From contig NZ_QXFN01000003.1 of the NCBI RefSeq assembly GCF_004886325.1, positions 620,001-684,000 on the forward strand: a stretch of DNA of 64,000 nt, written 5' to 3'. The stretch comes from Cellulomonas telluris. Its GTDB lineage: Bacteria > Actinomycetota > Actinomycetes > Actinomycetales > Cellulomonadaceae. The translations under genes and the position numbers were made by a program. This document shows positions 1 through 8,582 of the stretch, piece after piece. Every line of letters begins with the position of its first letter. The first letter of the stretch is position 1. The notes under the pieces were generated by a model. The model was given only the letters and a program-made list of their open reading frames with translations. It had not been told where the DNA came from and made no database searches.

Positions 1-2
1 AG

Positions 3-893
3 ATCGGCACGGGCGGCGGGCAGGGCTACGTGCTCGAGTACCGCGGCGAGGCGATCCGGTCCCTGTCGATGGAGGGCCGGATGACCATCTGCAACATGTC
101 GATCGAGGCAGGTGCGCGCGCCGGCATGATCGCGCCCGACGAGACGACGTTCGAGTACCTCAAGGGTCGTCCGCACGCGCCCGAGGGCGCCGACTGGGAC
201 GCCGCCGTCGAGTACTGGCGCACGCTGCGCACCGACGACGACGCGGTCTTCGACGCCGAGGTGGTCCTGGAGGCCGCCGACCTCGAGCCGTTCGTCACGT
301 GGGGCACGAACCCGGGCCAGGGCCTGCCGCTGTCGGGCTCCGTCCCGGTGCCGGAGGAGATCGCCGACGCGAACGAGCGCGTCGCCGCCGAGCGTGCCAT
401 CGAGTACATGGGCCTGACCCCCGGCCAGCCGCTGCGCTCGATCAAGGTCGACACGGTCTTCATCGGCTCGTGCACCAACGGGCGCATCGAGGACCTGCGC
501 GCCGTCGCCAAGCTCGTCGAGGGCCGCAGGAAGGCCGACGACGTGCGCGTGCTCGTCGTGCCGTCCTCGGCGCGCGTGCGCCTGCAGGCCGAGGCGGAGG
601 GCCTGGACAAGATCTTCCTGGACTTCGGCGCCGAGTGGCGCAACGCCGGCTGCTCCATGTGCCTGGGGATGAACCCCGACCAGCTCGCCCCGGGGGAGCG
701 CTCGGCGTCCACGTCCAACCGCAACTTCGAGGGCCGGCAGGGCAAGGGCGGCCGCACGCACCTGGTCTCGCCGATCGTCGCCGCCGCGACCGCGATCCGC
801 GGCACGCTCTCGTCCGTCGCCGACCTCGGCCCGGACGTGCCCGTGCCCGACGGCAGCCCGCTGGTGCGCACCGACGCGCTGCAGACCGCCTGA
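3..893 (+). CDS. leuC: 3-isopropylmalate dehydratase large subunit (partial, 5' end outside window)
   Basis: Aconitase-family subunit that, with LeuD, isomerises 2-isopropylmalate to 3-isopropylmalate in leucine biosynthesis in the cytoplasm. The reading frame is already open at the left edge. About 296 residues of a protein that is usually near 470 are present, so the N-terminal third is missing only because the window starts here. The visible part begins in the conserved run containing [16 protein letters not shown] and carries the three iron-sulfur ligand cysteines in SCTNGR and CSMCLGM. LeuD follows 29 bases later on the same strand, as expected for a leuCD operon. Assignment is by clear family resemblance. 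Confidence 0.97.
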   Translation: MGTGGGQGYVLEYRGEAIRSLSMEGRMTICNMSIEAGARAGMIAPDETTFEYLKGRPHAPEGADWDAAVEYWRTLRTDDDAVFDAEVVLEAADLEPFVTWGTNPGQGLPLSGSVPVPEEIADANERVAAERAIEYMGLTPGQPLRSIKVDTVFIGSCTNGRIEDLRAVAKLVEGRRKADDVRVLVVPSSARVRLQAEAEGLDKIFLDFGAEWRNAGCSMCLGMNPDQLAPGERSASTSNRNFEGRQGKGGRTHLVSPIVAAATAIRGTLSSVADLGPDVPVPDGSPLVRTDALQTA

Positions 894-922
894 CGCCCTC
901 GACACCGGACAGGACCACCGCC

Positions 923-1591
923 ATGGAGAAGTTCACCCAGCACACCGGCGTCGGCGTCCCGCTGCGGCGCAGCAACGTCGACACCGACCAGATCATCCCG
1001 GCCGTCTACCTCAAGCGGGTCACGCGCACGGGCTTCGAGGACGCGCTGTTCGCGGCGTGGCGGGGCGACCCGTCCTTCGTCCTCAACCAGGACGCGTACC
1101 GCAGCGGCTCGGTCCTCGTCGCCGGCCCCGACTTCGGCACCGGCTCGTCCCGCGAGCACGCGGTGTGGGCGCTCAAGGACTACGGCTTCAAGGTCGTGGT
1201 CTCCTCCCGCTTCGCGGACATCTTCCGCGGGAACTCCGGCAAGCAGGGTCTGCTCGCCGCGCAGGTCGCGCAGGAGGACGTCGAGCTGCTGTGGAAGGTC
1301 CTCGAGACGCGTCCCGGCACCGAGGTGACGGTCGACCTCGAGGCCCGCACGGTCACGTGCGACGACGTCGTCGTGCCGTTCCAGGTGGACGACTACACGC
1401 GCTGGCGCCTGATGGAGGGCCTGGACGACATCGGCCTGACGCTGCAGCACGCCGATGAGATCACGGAGTTCGAGGCGCGGCGGGAGTCGTGGCGGCCTGC
1501 CACGCTGCCGGCGAAGCACCTGCCGCCCGTCGAGGTGCGCCCGGCGCGCCCGGTGGTCGGCGTCGAGCTCGGCACGACGCGACGCGCCTGA
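923..1591 (+). CDS. leuD: 3-isopropylmalate dehydratase small subunit
   Basis: Small swivel-domain subunit of isopropylmalate isomerase, which completes the LeuC active site. The 222-residue product is slightly longer than the usual 195-205 because of a C-terminal tail. It opens with the typical [26 protein letters not shown]-type N-terminus (residues 1-26) and contains the substrate-recognition loop [11 protein letters not shown] at residues 70-80. The ATG start was chosen because the family homology begins exactly there; the open frame upstream only shadows leuC. It lies 29 bases after leuC and is almost certainly cotranscribed with it. Confidence 0.97.
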   Translation: MEKFTQHTGVGVPLRRSNVDTDQIIPAVYLKRVTRTGFEDALFAAWRGDPSFVLNQDAYRSGSVLVAGPDFGTGSSREHAVWALKDYGFKVVVSSRFADIFRGNSGKQGLLAAQVAQEDVELLWKVLETRPGTEVTVDLEARTVTCDDVVVPFQVDDYTRWRLMEGLDDIGLTLQHADEITEFEARRESWRPATLPAKHLPPVEVRPARPVVGVELGTTRRA

Positions 1592-1771
1592 GCGCTCACC
1601 CCGGCGCGTGACGCCGGGAACCCCGGACCCGCCGCTACCGTGGCCTGGTGCACGGTGGCGCGGGTCCGGGGTCGCTCCCGGGGCCCGCCGGGATGTGAGA
1701 GTTTCGCGAGGACCGTGCACGCCGGGACCGCGGTGGCGCGGCCCGCACCGCCCGTAGGGGAGCATGGGACC

Positions 1772-3103
1772 ATGACCGACCTGCTGTACGTCGACGGCGG
1801 CAACCCCCTGCGCGGGGAGATCACCGTCCGCGGCGCCAAGAACTTCGTCTCCAAGGCGATGGTGGCCGCGCTCCTGGGCGAGACCCCGAGCGAGCTGCGC
1901 AACGTGCCGCAGATCCGCGACGTGGCCGTCGTCACGGGCCTGCTGGAGCTGCACGGCGTCCGGGTGGACGCGGACCCCGAGGGCGGCGTGCTCCGCCTCG
2001 ACCCGACCGACGTCGAGCAGGCGCACGTCGCCGACATCGACGCCCACGCGGGCTCGAGCCGCATCCCGATCCTGTTCTGCGGTCCGCTGCTGCACCGGCT
2101 CGGGGAGGCGTTCATCCCCGACCTCGGCGGCTGCCGGATCGGCGACCGGCCGATCAACTACCACCTCGACATCCTGCGCCAGTTCGGTGCCGTGGTGGAC
2201 AAGACGCACAACGGCATCCACATCCGCGCCCCGCGCCGCCTGCAGGGCACGAAGATCGCGCTGCCGTACCCGAGCGTCGGCGCCACCGAGCAGCTGCTGC
2301 TGACGGCCGTGCGCGCCGAGGGCGTGACCGAGCTGTCCAACGCGGCGATCGAGCCCGAGATCATGGACCTCATCAACGTCCTGCAGAAGATGGGCGCGAT
2401 CATCTCGGTCGCCACGGACCGGGTCATCCGGATCGAGGGCGTCGACCGGCTCGTCGGCTTCCAGCACACCGCGCTGGCCGACCGCATCGAGGCGGCGTCC
2501 TGGGCCTCGGCCGCGCTCGCGACCGGCGGGGACGTGTACGTGCGCGGCGCCACGCAGCCGGAGATGACGACGTTCCTCAACACCTTCCGCAAGGTGGGCG
2601 GCGAGTTCACGATCGACGACGAGGGCATCCGGTTCTTCCACCCGGGCGGCGACCTCAACTCGATCCAGCTCGAGACGGACGTGCACCCGGGCTTCATGAC
2701 GGACTGGCAGCAGCCGCTCGTCGTGGCCCTCACGCAGGCGCGCGGGCTGTCGATCGTGCACGAGACGGTGTACGAGAACCGGTTCGGGTTCGTGGACGCG
2801 CTGCTGGGGATGGGCGCGACCATCCAGGTCTACAAGGAGTGCCTGGGCGGGCGGCCCTGCCGCTTCGGCCAGCGGAACTTCTACCACTCGGCCGTGATCT
2901 CCGGTCCGACGCCGCTGGCGGCGGCGGACATCGAGGTGCCGGACCTGCGCGGCGGGTTCAGCCACCTCATCGCCGCGCTCACGGCGAAGGGGCAGTCCTC
3001 GGTCCGCGGCATCAGCCTCATCGACCGCGGGTACGAGCGCTTCACCGAGAAGCTCGAGTCCCTCGGTGCGCAGTTCAGCCGGGAGCGGAGCGACCGGGTC
3101 TGA
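1772..3103 (+). CDS. murA: UDP-N-acetylglucosamine 1-carboxyvinyltransferase
   Basis: Cytoplasmic enzyme that transfers enolpyruvate from PEP to UDP-GlcNAc, the first committed step of peptidoglycan synthesis. The 443-residue protein has the expected length for the EPSP-synthase fold. The substrate-binding Lys-Asn of the RGAKN motif is at residues 23-24, and the catalytic loop cysteine (Cys121 in LGGCRIGDRP) is present, so fosfomycin sensitivity would be predicted from family knowledge. The ATG is preceded by GGGGAG about nine bases upstream, and homology starts at this Met. A 180-base gap without a gene separates it from leuD, so it probably has its own promoter, which I could not place with confidence. 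Confidence 0.95.
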   Translation: MTDLLYVDGGNPLRGEITVRGAKNFVSKAMVAALLGETPSELRNVPQIRDVAVVTGLLELHGVRVDADPEGGVLRLDPTDVEQAHVADIDAHAGSSRIPILFCGPLLHRLGEAFIPDLGGCRIGDRPINYHLDILRQFGAVVDKTHNGIHIRAPRRLQGTKIALPYPSVGATEQLLLTAVRAEGVTELSNAAIEPEIMDLINVLQKMGAIISVATDRVIRIEGVDRLVGFQHTALADRIEAASWASAALATGGDVYVRGATQPEMTTFLNTFRKVGGEFTIDDEGIRFFHPGGDLNSIQLETDVHPGFMTDWQQPLVVALTQARGLSIVHETVYENRFGFVDALLGMGATIQVYKECLGGRPCRFGQRNFYHSAVISGPTPLAAADIEVPDLRGGFSHLIAALTAKGQSSVRGISLIDRGYERFTEKLESLGAQFSRERSDRV

Positions 3104-3239
3104 TCGCGGCGGCCGCCCTCACCGGCGGCTGCGCAGGTCGCGCGGCGTCGCTGCGGTCGTCGCTCCCGGGCGACTCCACGGCGACGCCGCCCGTCCGTAC
3201 CCTGTGCCTACCGGGAGCTCGTTCGGCACGGGTGGGGGC

Positions 3240-4421
3240 ATGGCGGTGGTGGCGCGGTCCGACGGAGCGGCGACCGGCGTCGCCCCCTGGGCGGTCGACG
3301 CCCTGCTCGGCGCGGGGCTGGCGGCGACGCTGGCGCTCCTCATCAGCGCCGGCGTCGCCGGCTCGCGACCCGACGGCCTCGCCTACGCGTGGGCGGCGGG
3401 GGTCGGCGCGCTGATGCTCGCGCGGCGCCGGTACCCGGTCGCCGTCGTCGTGCTGACCGTGGTCAGCCTCTTCGCGTACTACGCCCTCGGCTACCCGGCC
3501 GTCGGGGTCGCGGTCCCGGTTGCGCCGGCGGTGTTCTCCGCGGCGGAGCGCCGGCGGCTCACGACGGCCGTGGTCGCGTCCGTCGTCGTCCTGGCGGGGT
3601 CGAGCGCCTACCGCGTCGCCACGGGGCAGGACGCCGCGTACGTGCTCGGGTTCGAGCTCGTGGGGCACGCCCTCCTCCTCGCCGCGGCCGTCGCCCTCGG
3701 GGACGCGCTGCGCGCGCGCCGCGAGGTCCAGCGCAGTGCCCGGCAGGTCGCCCGGCTGACGGCCGACCGCCTGCGCCGGCGGATGGAGGCGGCGAGCGAC
3801 GCGGAGCGGCTCGCGACCGCGCGGGACCTCCATGACACGGTCGGCCACGCCCTAGCCGTCGTCTCGATCCACGCCCAGGTCGCGGAGGAGGCGGTGGGTC
3901 ACGACGACGACGCCGCGGCGCGCGCCCTGGCGGTCGTCCGGGCGACCACCACCGAGACGTTCGCGGAGCTGCGGCGCGTCGTCGCGGCCCTGCGCCGGAC
4001 CGTGGCGTCCCCACGACCTCCGGCCGCCGTCGTGGACGTCACCACGGCGACCCGGCCGGCCGTCGACGCCGGCATCGAGGTGCACGCGGACGTCGACCTG
4101 CCGGCGGACCTGCCGGGACCGGTCGCGGCCGCCGCCCACCGGATCGTGCAGGAGGCGGTCACGAACGTGGTCCGGCACTCGCGCGCCGCGCGGCTCGACG
4201 TCGTGGTGCGGGCGGGAGCGGGTGCGCTGGAGGTGCTGGTGGCCGACGACGGCGGCGGCGCGACCAGCGACGACGTCCGGACCGTCGGCCCGGCGACGGG
4301 CGGGCACGGGATCCTCGGCATGCAGGAGCGCGCCGCGGCGCTCGGCGGCTGGGTGACGGCGGGGCCGGCGACCACCGGCTGGCAGGTCCGGGCGTCGATC
4401 CCGACGGGAGCCGGCCCGTGA
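3240..4421 (+). CDS. NarL/DesK-type sensor histidine kinase
   Basis: Membrane-bound sensor kinase of a two-component system. The first ~145 residues hold several hydrophobic segments with no recognisable extracellular ligand domain. A short coiled linker leads to a HisKA_3 dimerisation domain with the phospho-accepting His198 in ARDLHDTVGHA, followed by a HATPase_c domain whose N-box includes QEAVTNVVRHS and whose G-box includes GGHGILGMQERA. The ATG start follows a GGTGGGGG ribosome-binding stretch; the open frame extends further upstream but without domain content. The stop overlaps the GTG of the response regulator (GTGA), so the pair is translationally coupled. The input signal is unknown. 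Confidence 0.9.
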   Translation: MAVVARSDGAATGVAPWAVDALLGAGLAATLALLISAGVAGSRPDGLAYAWAAGVGALMLARRRYPVAVVVLTVVSLFAYYALGYPAVGVAVPVAPAVFSAAERRRLTTAVVASVVVLAGSSAYRVATGQDAAYVLGFELVGHALLLAAAVALGDALRARREVQRSARQVARLTADRLRRRMEAASDAERLATARDLHDTVGHALAVVSIHAQVAEEAVGHDDDAAARALAVVRATTTETFAELRRVVAALRRTVASPRPPAAVVDVTTATRPAVDAGIEVHADVDLPADLPGPVAAAAHRIVQEAVTNVVRHSRAARLDVVVRAGAGALEVLVADDGGGATSDDVRTVGPATGGHGILGMQERAAALGGWVTAGPATTGWQVRASIPTGAGP

Positions 4422-5065
4422 CGAGCGTCGTGCTGGTGGACGACCAGGACCTCGTCCGGGCAGGGCTGCGCGCGCTGCTCGCGCACGATCCCGCGATCGC
4501 GGTCGTCGGGGAGGCCTCCGACGGGGTCCGTGGGGCCGAGGTGGCGGCCCGGTGCCGTCCGGACGTCGTCCTCATGGACCTGCGGATGCCCCGTGCGGAC
4601 GGTCTCGAGGGCATCAGGCGGATCCGTGCCGATGCCCGCCTCGCGGACACCCGGGTGGTCGTCCTCAGCACGTTCCACGACGAGGCCGACGTGGCGGAGG
4701 CGATCCGGGCGGGGGCGGCCGGCTACCTCCTGAAGGACGCGTCCGGGCCCGACCTGCGTGCCGCGGTGCACGCCGCTGCCGCGGGCGAGAGCGTTCTGTC
4801 TCCCGACGTCGCCCGCCGCGTCCTGCAGCTCGTCGCGGCGACGCCACCGCGGCCGCACCCGCACCCGCGCCTCGCGACGCTCACCGACCGTGAGCTGGCC
4901 GTGCTCGAGCGGGTCGGGCACGGCGACACCAACGATGAGATCGCGGCCGCGCTGTTCCTCAGCCCGGCCACCGCGCGCACGTACGTCAGCCGCATCCTCG
5001 CCAAGCTCGGCGCGCGCGACCGCACGGAGCTGGCGATCATCGCCCATCGCTCGGGGCTCGTCTGA
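4418..5065 (+). CDS. NarL/FixJ-family response regulator, partner of the upstream kinase
   Basis: Cytoplasmic transcription factor with an N-terminal receiver domain (acidic pair DD at residues 8-9, phospho-acceptor Asp54 in VLMDLRMP, conserved Lys in YLLKDASGP) and a C-terminal LuxR-type helix-turn-helix (LTDRELAVLERVGHGDTNDEIA). The 215-residue length is standard. Its GTG start overlaps the stop of the kinase by four bases, so this is a cognate pair by position. The last 29 bases overlap the 3' end of the opposite-strand phosphotransferase gene. Targets cannot be read from the sequence. Confidence 0.92.
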   Translation: MTSVVLVDDQDLVRAGLRALLAHDPAIAVVGEASDGVRGAEVAARCRPDVVLMDLRMPRADGLEGIRRIRADARLADTRVVVLSTFHDEADVAEAIRAGAAGYLLKDASGPDLRAAVHAAAAGESVLSPDVARRVLQLVAATPPRPHPHPRLATLTDRELAVLERVGHGDTNDEIAAALFLSPATARTYVSRILAKLGARDRTELAIIAHRSGLV

Positions 5066-5981
5066 CGCCGCCGCGGGTGCCGTGGGCGGGGAACAGCCAG
5101 GGGAGTGCCGCGAGCGACTTGTCCGCGTAGGACTGCCGCCCGGTCGCCAGCCCGTAGGCCAGGTCCTCAAGCGCGCCGCAGCGGGCGTAGAAGCACGCCC
5201 GCTCCCGGAGCGCCCGGTGGTCGCCTCCGCCGTAGTGCAGGAGCGCGGCCTCGAGCGCCGCCGGCCCGAGGTCGCGCAGGAGGAGCCCCAGGTCGCGCGC
5301 GGGGTCCGTCACGGTCGCGTCGGTCCAGTCGACCACGCCCGTCACGCGCCCCGTGCCGGGGTCGACGAGCACGTGCTCCGCCCCCAGGTCGGCGTGCGCC
5401 ACGACGTGCACCGGGGCGGCGGGCGGTGCCTCGGCGAGGAACGCGGCGACCGGTCCGCGGTGCTCGGCGGGCAGGTTCCCCACGAGCCGTGGGTGGAGCG
5501 CGCGCGCCTCCTGCAGGGCGTCGGCGGCCGGGGTGCGGTCGGTCCCGAGGCGGGGGGCGAACCGGGCGACGGGCCGGCGGTGCAGGACGGAGAGGAACGC
5601 CCCCAGCGCCGCACCGACCGCGGCGGCGTCGACCGCTCCGAGCAGCTCGAGCGCGGGCCGGCCGGGCAGCAGCGGGTACGCGAGGAGCCCGTCCTGCGGG
5701 GCGACGACGGCGGGGACCGGCACGGGCAGCGGGAGGACGCCGCCGAGCGCGCGCAGCAGCCAAGCCTCGCGTGCGACCGCCCGCGCGCGCCGGCCGGGGT
5801 CCTCCTGCGCCGCGACGCGGACCACGAGCCCGTCCACCACGACCGCGACGTTGTCGAGGCCCGACCCCAGGAACCGGGCCGCCCCGGGCGCGATCCCGTG
5901 CCGCCGCCAGGCCGTGCGGACATGCTCGGGCACGCCGTCCGCCGTGGCGGCGCCCCCGGGCGTGCTCCCGTCCGCGCTCAT
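5037..5981 (-). CDS. Aminoglycoside phosphotransferase (APH)-family kinase
   Basis: Predicted small-molecule kinase of the protein-kinase-like APH fold, 314 residues. Brenner-type catalytic signatures are visible: HADLGAEHVLVD with the catalytic Asp, and VVDWTDATVTDPARDL with the metal-binding Asp. The N-terminus has the expected strand-rich ATP-binding lobe (GSGLDNVAVVVDG). Because the family acts on antibiotics, sugars, choline or macrolides, the substrate is not assignable, and resistance should not be assumed. The ATG is preceded on its strand by GGGAGGGCGG. It is convergent with the response regulator and overlaps it by 29 bases. Confidence 0.85.
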   Translation of the reverse strand: MSADGSTPGGAATADGVPEHVRTAWRRHGIAPGAARFLGSGLDNVAVVVDGLVVRVAAQEDPGRRARAVAREAWLLRALGGVLPLPVPVPAVVAPQDGLLAYPLLPGRPALELLGAVDAAAVGAALGAFLSVLHRRPVARFAPRLGTDRTPAADALQEARALHPRLVGNLPAEHRGPVAAFLAEAPPAAPVHVVAHADLGAEHVLVDPGTGRVTGVVDWTDATVTDPARDLGLLLRDLGPAALEAALLHYGGGDHRALRERACFYARCGALEDLAYGLATGRQSYADKSLAALPWLFPAHGTRGGVRRAPSDGR

Positions 5982-6145
5982 GTCCGCCCTCCCGTCGCGA
6001 CGCCGTCCGGCCACCGTACGAGGGGGCCGGCCGCGGCGGCGTCGTACCGGGGCGTCCGCGCCGTCGACGGGTGGCGACACCCGGCCCCGCCCTCGGGCGA
6101 CCCGGCTCTCGCCCCCCGACGGCAGGCAGGGGCGGCCCGCCTGCC

Positions 6146-6158
6146 TAGCGTCGTCCGC
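6146..6158 (+). promoter_or_regulatory. Predicted -10 element for a leaderless transcript of the DUF1772-like gene
   Basis: TAGCGT ends seven bases before the ATG at 6159, the spacing expected if transcription starts at or next to the start codon. No good -35 is visible. Confidence 0.4.
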
Positions 6159-6752
6159 ATGACTCAGACGACTCCTCGGACCCCTGCCCCGTCCGCGTGG
6201 CGGACCGCCGCGCTCGTCGCGTCGCTCGGCTACCTGTGGGTGATGCTCGTCCTGCTCGGCGCGATCGTCCTCGAGACCTTCATGGTCTACCCGAACATCT
6301 TCAGCGACCCGCCCGCGTCCCTCGCGCTGACGATGGAGTTCCTCGCCACGAGCGGGCCGTCCGACTTCTTCCCGCCGCTCGGCCTGGCGTCGTGGGTCCT
6401 CGGCGCGGCGGCCCTCGTGCTGTGCTGGCGGCAGCGGGACGCGCGCTGGTGGGTGGTCCTCAGCGTCGCGGCGGTCGTCGCGGAGGGGGTGGTGTCGGTC
6501 CTCTACTTCTGGCCGCGCAACGAGGTGCTGTTCGTAGAGGGCCTCGCGGTGCACAGCCCCGAGCACCTGGTCCAGGTCGCCCATGAGTTCGAGACCTGGC
6601 ACTGGCGCTCGCGGATGGTGTTCAGCACGGTGGCCGCCGTCGCGGCGTTCGCGGCGTTCCTGGCCGTGCACCGGTCCGAGGTGCTGCGCCGGGCCGGGCT
6701 CGTCGCCGACCGGGACGTCCCGGCGGTTCCTGCCGGACGCGTGCGGCCCTGA
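6159..6752 (+). CDS. Four-helix membrane protein, DUF1772-like
   Basis: Predicted integral membrane protein of 197 residues with four hydrophobic segments at about residues 16-40, 70-90, 96-116 and 153-173. A conserved-looking first-helix motif (LETFMVYPNIF) and a WHWRSR motif precede the last helix. The overall pattern resembles the DUF1772 (anthrone-oxygenase-like) family, but I recognise it only loosely and no enzymatic role is claimed. The ATG was selected because it starts the first hydrophobic segment properly and sits seven bases after a -10-like TAGCGT. It stands alone between the phosphotransferase and plsC, so the context adds no function. Confidence 0.7.
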   Translation: MTQTTPRTPAPSAWRTAALVASLGYLWVMLVLLGAIVLETFMVYPNIFSDPPASLALTMEFLATSGPSDFFPPLGLASWVLGAAALVLCWRQRDARWWVVLSVAAVVAEGVVSVLYFWPRNEVLFVEGLAVHSPEHLVQVAHEFETWHWRSRMVFSTVAAVAAFAAFLAVHRSEVLRRAGLVADRDVPAVPAGRVRP

Positions 6753-6782
6753 CCGCCTGCGCGCGACCGGGCGCGCACGGCC

Positions 6783-6795
6783 TAGGATCCCCTGC
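6783..6795 (+). promoter_or_regulatory. Predicted -10 element for leaderless plsC
   Basis: TAGGAT ends seven bases before the GTG used as the plsC start, so the transcript probably begins at the start codon. It supports choosing that GTG over the longer upstream frame. Confidence 0.4.
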
Positions 6796-7530
6796 GTGCC
6801 GTCGCCGCTGCGTTCCAACCGTGCCTACCGCAACGTCGCGCGGATCGTGCGGCCCTTCCTGTTCGCCACGACACGGCCGGACTGGCACGGCGCCGAGCAC
6901 ATGCCGACGGACCGGGGGTTCATCGCGGCGTCGAACCACATGACCGAGGTCGACCCGCTGACGCTCGCGCACTTCCTGTGGGACCACGGCCACGTGCCGC
7001 GCATCCTGGCCAAGGCGTCGCTCTTCTCCGTGCCGGTGGTCGGCCCGGCGCTGCGCGCCACGGGGCAGATCCCGGTCCACCGCGAGACCGCCGCGGCCGG
7101 TGACTCGCTGCGCTCGGCCGTCGACGCGATCGCGCAGGGCGAGTGCGTCGCGGTGTTCCCGGAGGGCACCCTCACGCGGGACCCCGACCTGTGGCCCATG
7201 GTCGCGCGCACCGGTGTCGCCCGGCTCGCGCTCACCACGCGCGCACCCGTCGTGCCGATCGCGCAGTGGGGCCCGCAGGACCTCCTGCCGCGCTACGGCA
7301 AGGTCCTGCGGCCCGTCCCGCGCAAGAAGGTCACCGTGGTCGCCGGCCCGCCCGTGGAGCTCGACGACCTCTACGACCGCCCGCAGGACTCCGCCACGTT
7401 GCGCGAGGCGACGGCGCGTGTGATGGCAGCCATCACGGGCCAGCTCGAGCAGGTCCGCGGCGAGCAGGCGCCGGCCGAGGCCTTCGACATGCGGCGGCGG
7501 CGCACCGAGCCCGGCGCGGGGCAGGCGTGA
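6796..7530 (+). CDS. plsC: 1-acyl-sn-glycerol-3-phosphate acyltransferase family protein
   Basis: Membrane-associated acyltransferase predicted to add the second acyl chain to lysophosphatidic acid in phospholipid synthesis. The catalytic HX4D box is NHMTEVD, and the substrate-binding box is FPEGTLTRDP. The length of 244 residues is normal for PlsC. The GTG start is supported by a -10-like TAGGAT seven bases upstream. The stop overlaps the start of gpsA by four bases (GTGA), which fits the pathway: GpsA makes the glycerol-3-phosphate backbone that becomes the substrate. The family is broad, so the exact acyl acceptor is inferred. Confidence 0.88.
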   Translation: MPSPLRSNRAYRNVARIVRPFLFATTRPDWHGAEHMPTDRGFIAASNHMTEVDPLTLAHFLWDHGHVPRILAKASLFSVPVVGPALRATGQIPVHRETAAAGDSLRSAVDAIAQGECVAVFPEGTLTRDPDLWPMVARTGVARLALTTRAPVVPIAQWGPQDLLPRYGKVLRPVPRKKVTVVAGPPVELDDLYDRPQDSATLREATARVMAAITGQLEQVRGEQAPAEAFDMRRRRTEPGAGQA

Positions 7531-8546
7531 CGGCCACGGGGGAGGGCCTGCGCGCCGCCGTGCTGGGCGCGGGCAGCTGGGGCACCACGTTCGCCGCCGT
7601 CATGGCCGACGCGGGCTGCGCGGTCACGGTGTGGGGCCGCGACGCGGGCACCGTGCGGGAGATCGCGGAGGAGCGCCGCAACAGCCGCTACCTGCCGGGC
7701 ATCGAGCTCCCGGCGGGCGTGACGGCGACCGCGGACCCGCGCGAGGCGGTGCGGGGAGCCGACGTGCTCGCCGTGGCGGTGCCCTCGCAGCAGGCCCGCG
7801 CCGTGCTCGAGCCGCTCGCGGACGCGATCGGGCCGGAGACGGTCGTCGTGTCGCTCATGAAGGGCGTGGAGCTCGGGTCCGACCGGCGCATGAGCGAGGT
7901 CGTCGCCGAGAGCCTGCGCCTGCCCGCCGAGCGCGTCGCGGTGCTGTCCGGGCCGAACCTCGCGCGGGAGATCGCGATGCGCCAGCCCACCGCGACCGTC
8001 GTGGCGTCCACGAGCGACGCGACGGCCCGCCTCGTCGCGCGGGCGTGCGCGTCCTCGTACTTCCGGCCCTACACGAACCCCGACGTCGTGGGCGTCGAGC
8101 TCTGCGGCGCCGTGAAGAACGTCATCGCCCTCGCGGTGGGCATCTCGCAGGGGCGCGGCATGGGCTACAACACGATGGCGACGGTCATCACCCGCGGCCT
8201 GGTGGAGATCACACGGCTCGGTCTGGCGCTGGGCGCCGACGCGGAGACGTTCCCGGGGCTCGCGGGCATGGGCGACCTCATGGCCACGTGCGCGTCACCG
8301 GACTCGCGCAACCACAGCCTGGGGGTGCACATCGGCCGCGGCATGAGCCTCGACGAGGCCCTCGTCGCCACGGGGGGGACCGCGGAGGGTGTGAAGTCGT
8401 GCCGCTCGGTGCTCGAGCTCGCGACCTCGCTGGGCGTCGACATGCCGATCACGGCGGCCGTGGTGCAGGTGCTGCACGAGGGGCTGCCGGTCGACCGGCT
8501 CGCCGGCCTGCTGCTCGCCCGCCCGCACAAGGCCGAGGGCGTCTGA
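7527..8546 (+). CDS. gpsA: NAD(P)H-dependent glycerol-3-phosphate dehydrogenase
   Basis: Reduces dihydroxyacetone phosphate to sn-glycerol-3-phosphate for membrane lipid synthesis. The 339-residue protein opens with the Rossmann motif LGAGSWGTT near residue 11, and it carries the catalytic-lysine helix AVKNVIALAVGI and the C-terminal substrate region with GLAGMGDL. The GTG start overlaps the plsC stop by four bases, indicating coupled translation. It ends just before a strong GC-rich hairpin shared with the convergent cystathionine-gamma-synthase-like gene. Confidence 0.96.
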   Translation: MTATGEGLRAAVLGAGSWGTTFAAVMADAGCAVTVWGRDAGTVREIAEERRNSRYLPGIELPAGVTATADPREAVRGADVLAVAVPSQQARAVLEPLADAIGPETVVVSLMKGVELGSDRRMSEVVAESLRLPAERVAVLSGPNLAREIAMRQPTATVVASTSDATARLVARACASSYFRPYTNPDVVGVELCGAVKNVIALAVGISQGRGMGYNTMATVITRGLVEITRLGLALGADAETFPGLAGMGDLMATCASPDSRNHSLGVHIGRGMSLDEALVATGGTAEGVKSCRSVLELATSLGVDMPITAAVVQVLHEGLPVDRLAGLLLARPHKAEGV

Positions 8547-8548
8547 CG

Positions 8549-8577
8549 CGCGCGGGCCGTCGGGCGCGGCCCGCGCG
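8549..8577. terminator. Bidirectional hairpin terminator between gpsA and the convergent PLP enzyme gene
   Basis: Ten-base perfect inverted repeat (CGCGCGGGCC / GGCCCGCGCG) with a nine-base loop, filling the 36-base gap between two convergent stops. There is no T-run, as is usual in high-GC actinobacteria. Confidence 0.6.
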
Positions 8578-8582
8578 TCACG

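Noticed and set aside
26-2965. 979-codon minus-strand frame opposite leuC, leuD and murA
   Set aside because: It mirrors three clear plus-strand genes and has no recognisable domain.
5037-5981. Calling the APH-family protein an aminoglycoside resistance gene
   Set aside because: The fold is broad and the gene sits in a core region; motifs do not define the substrate.
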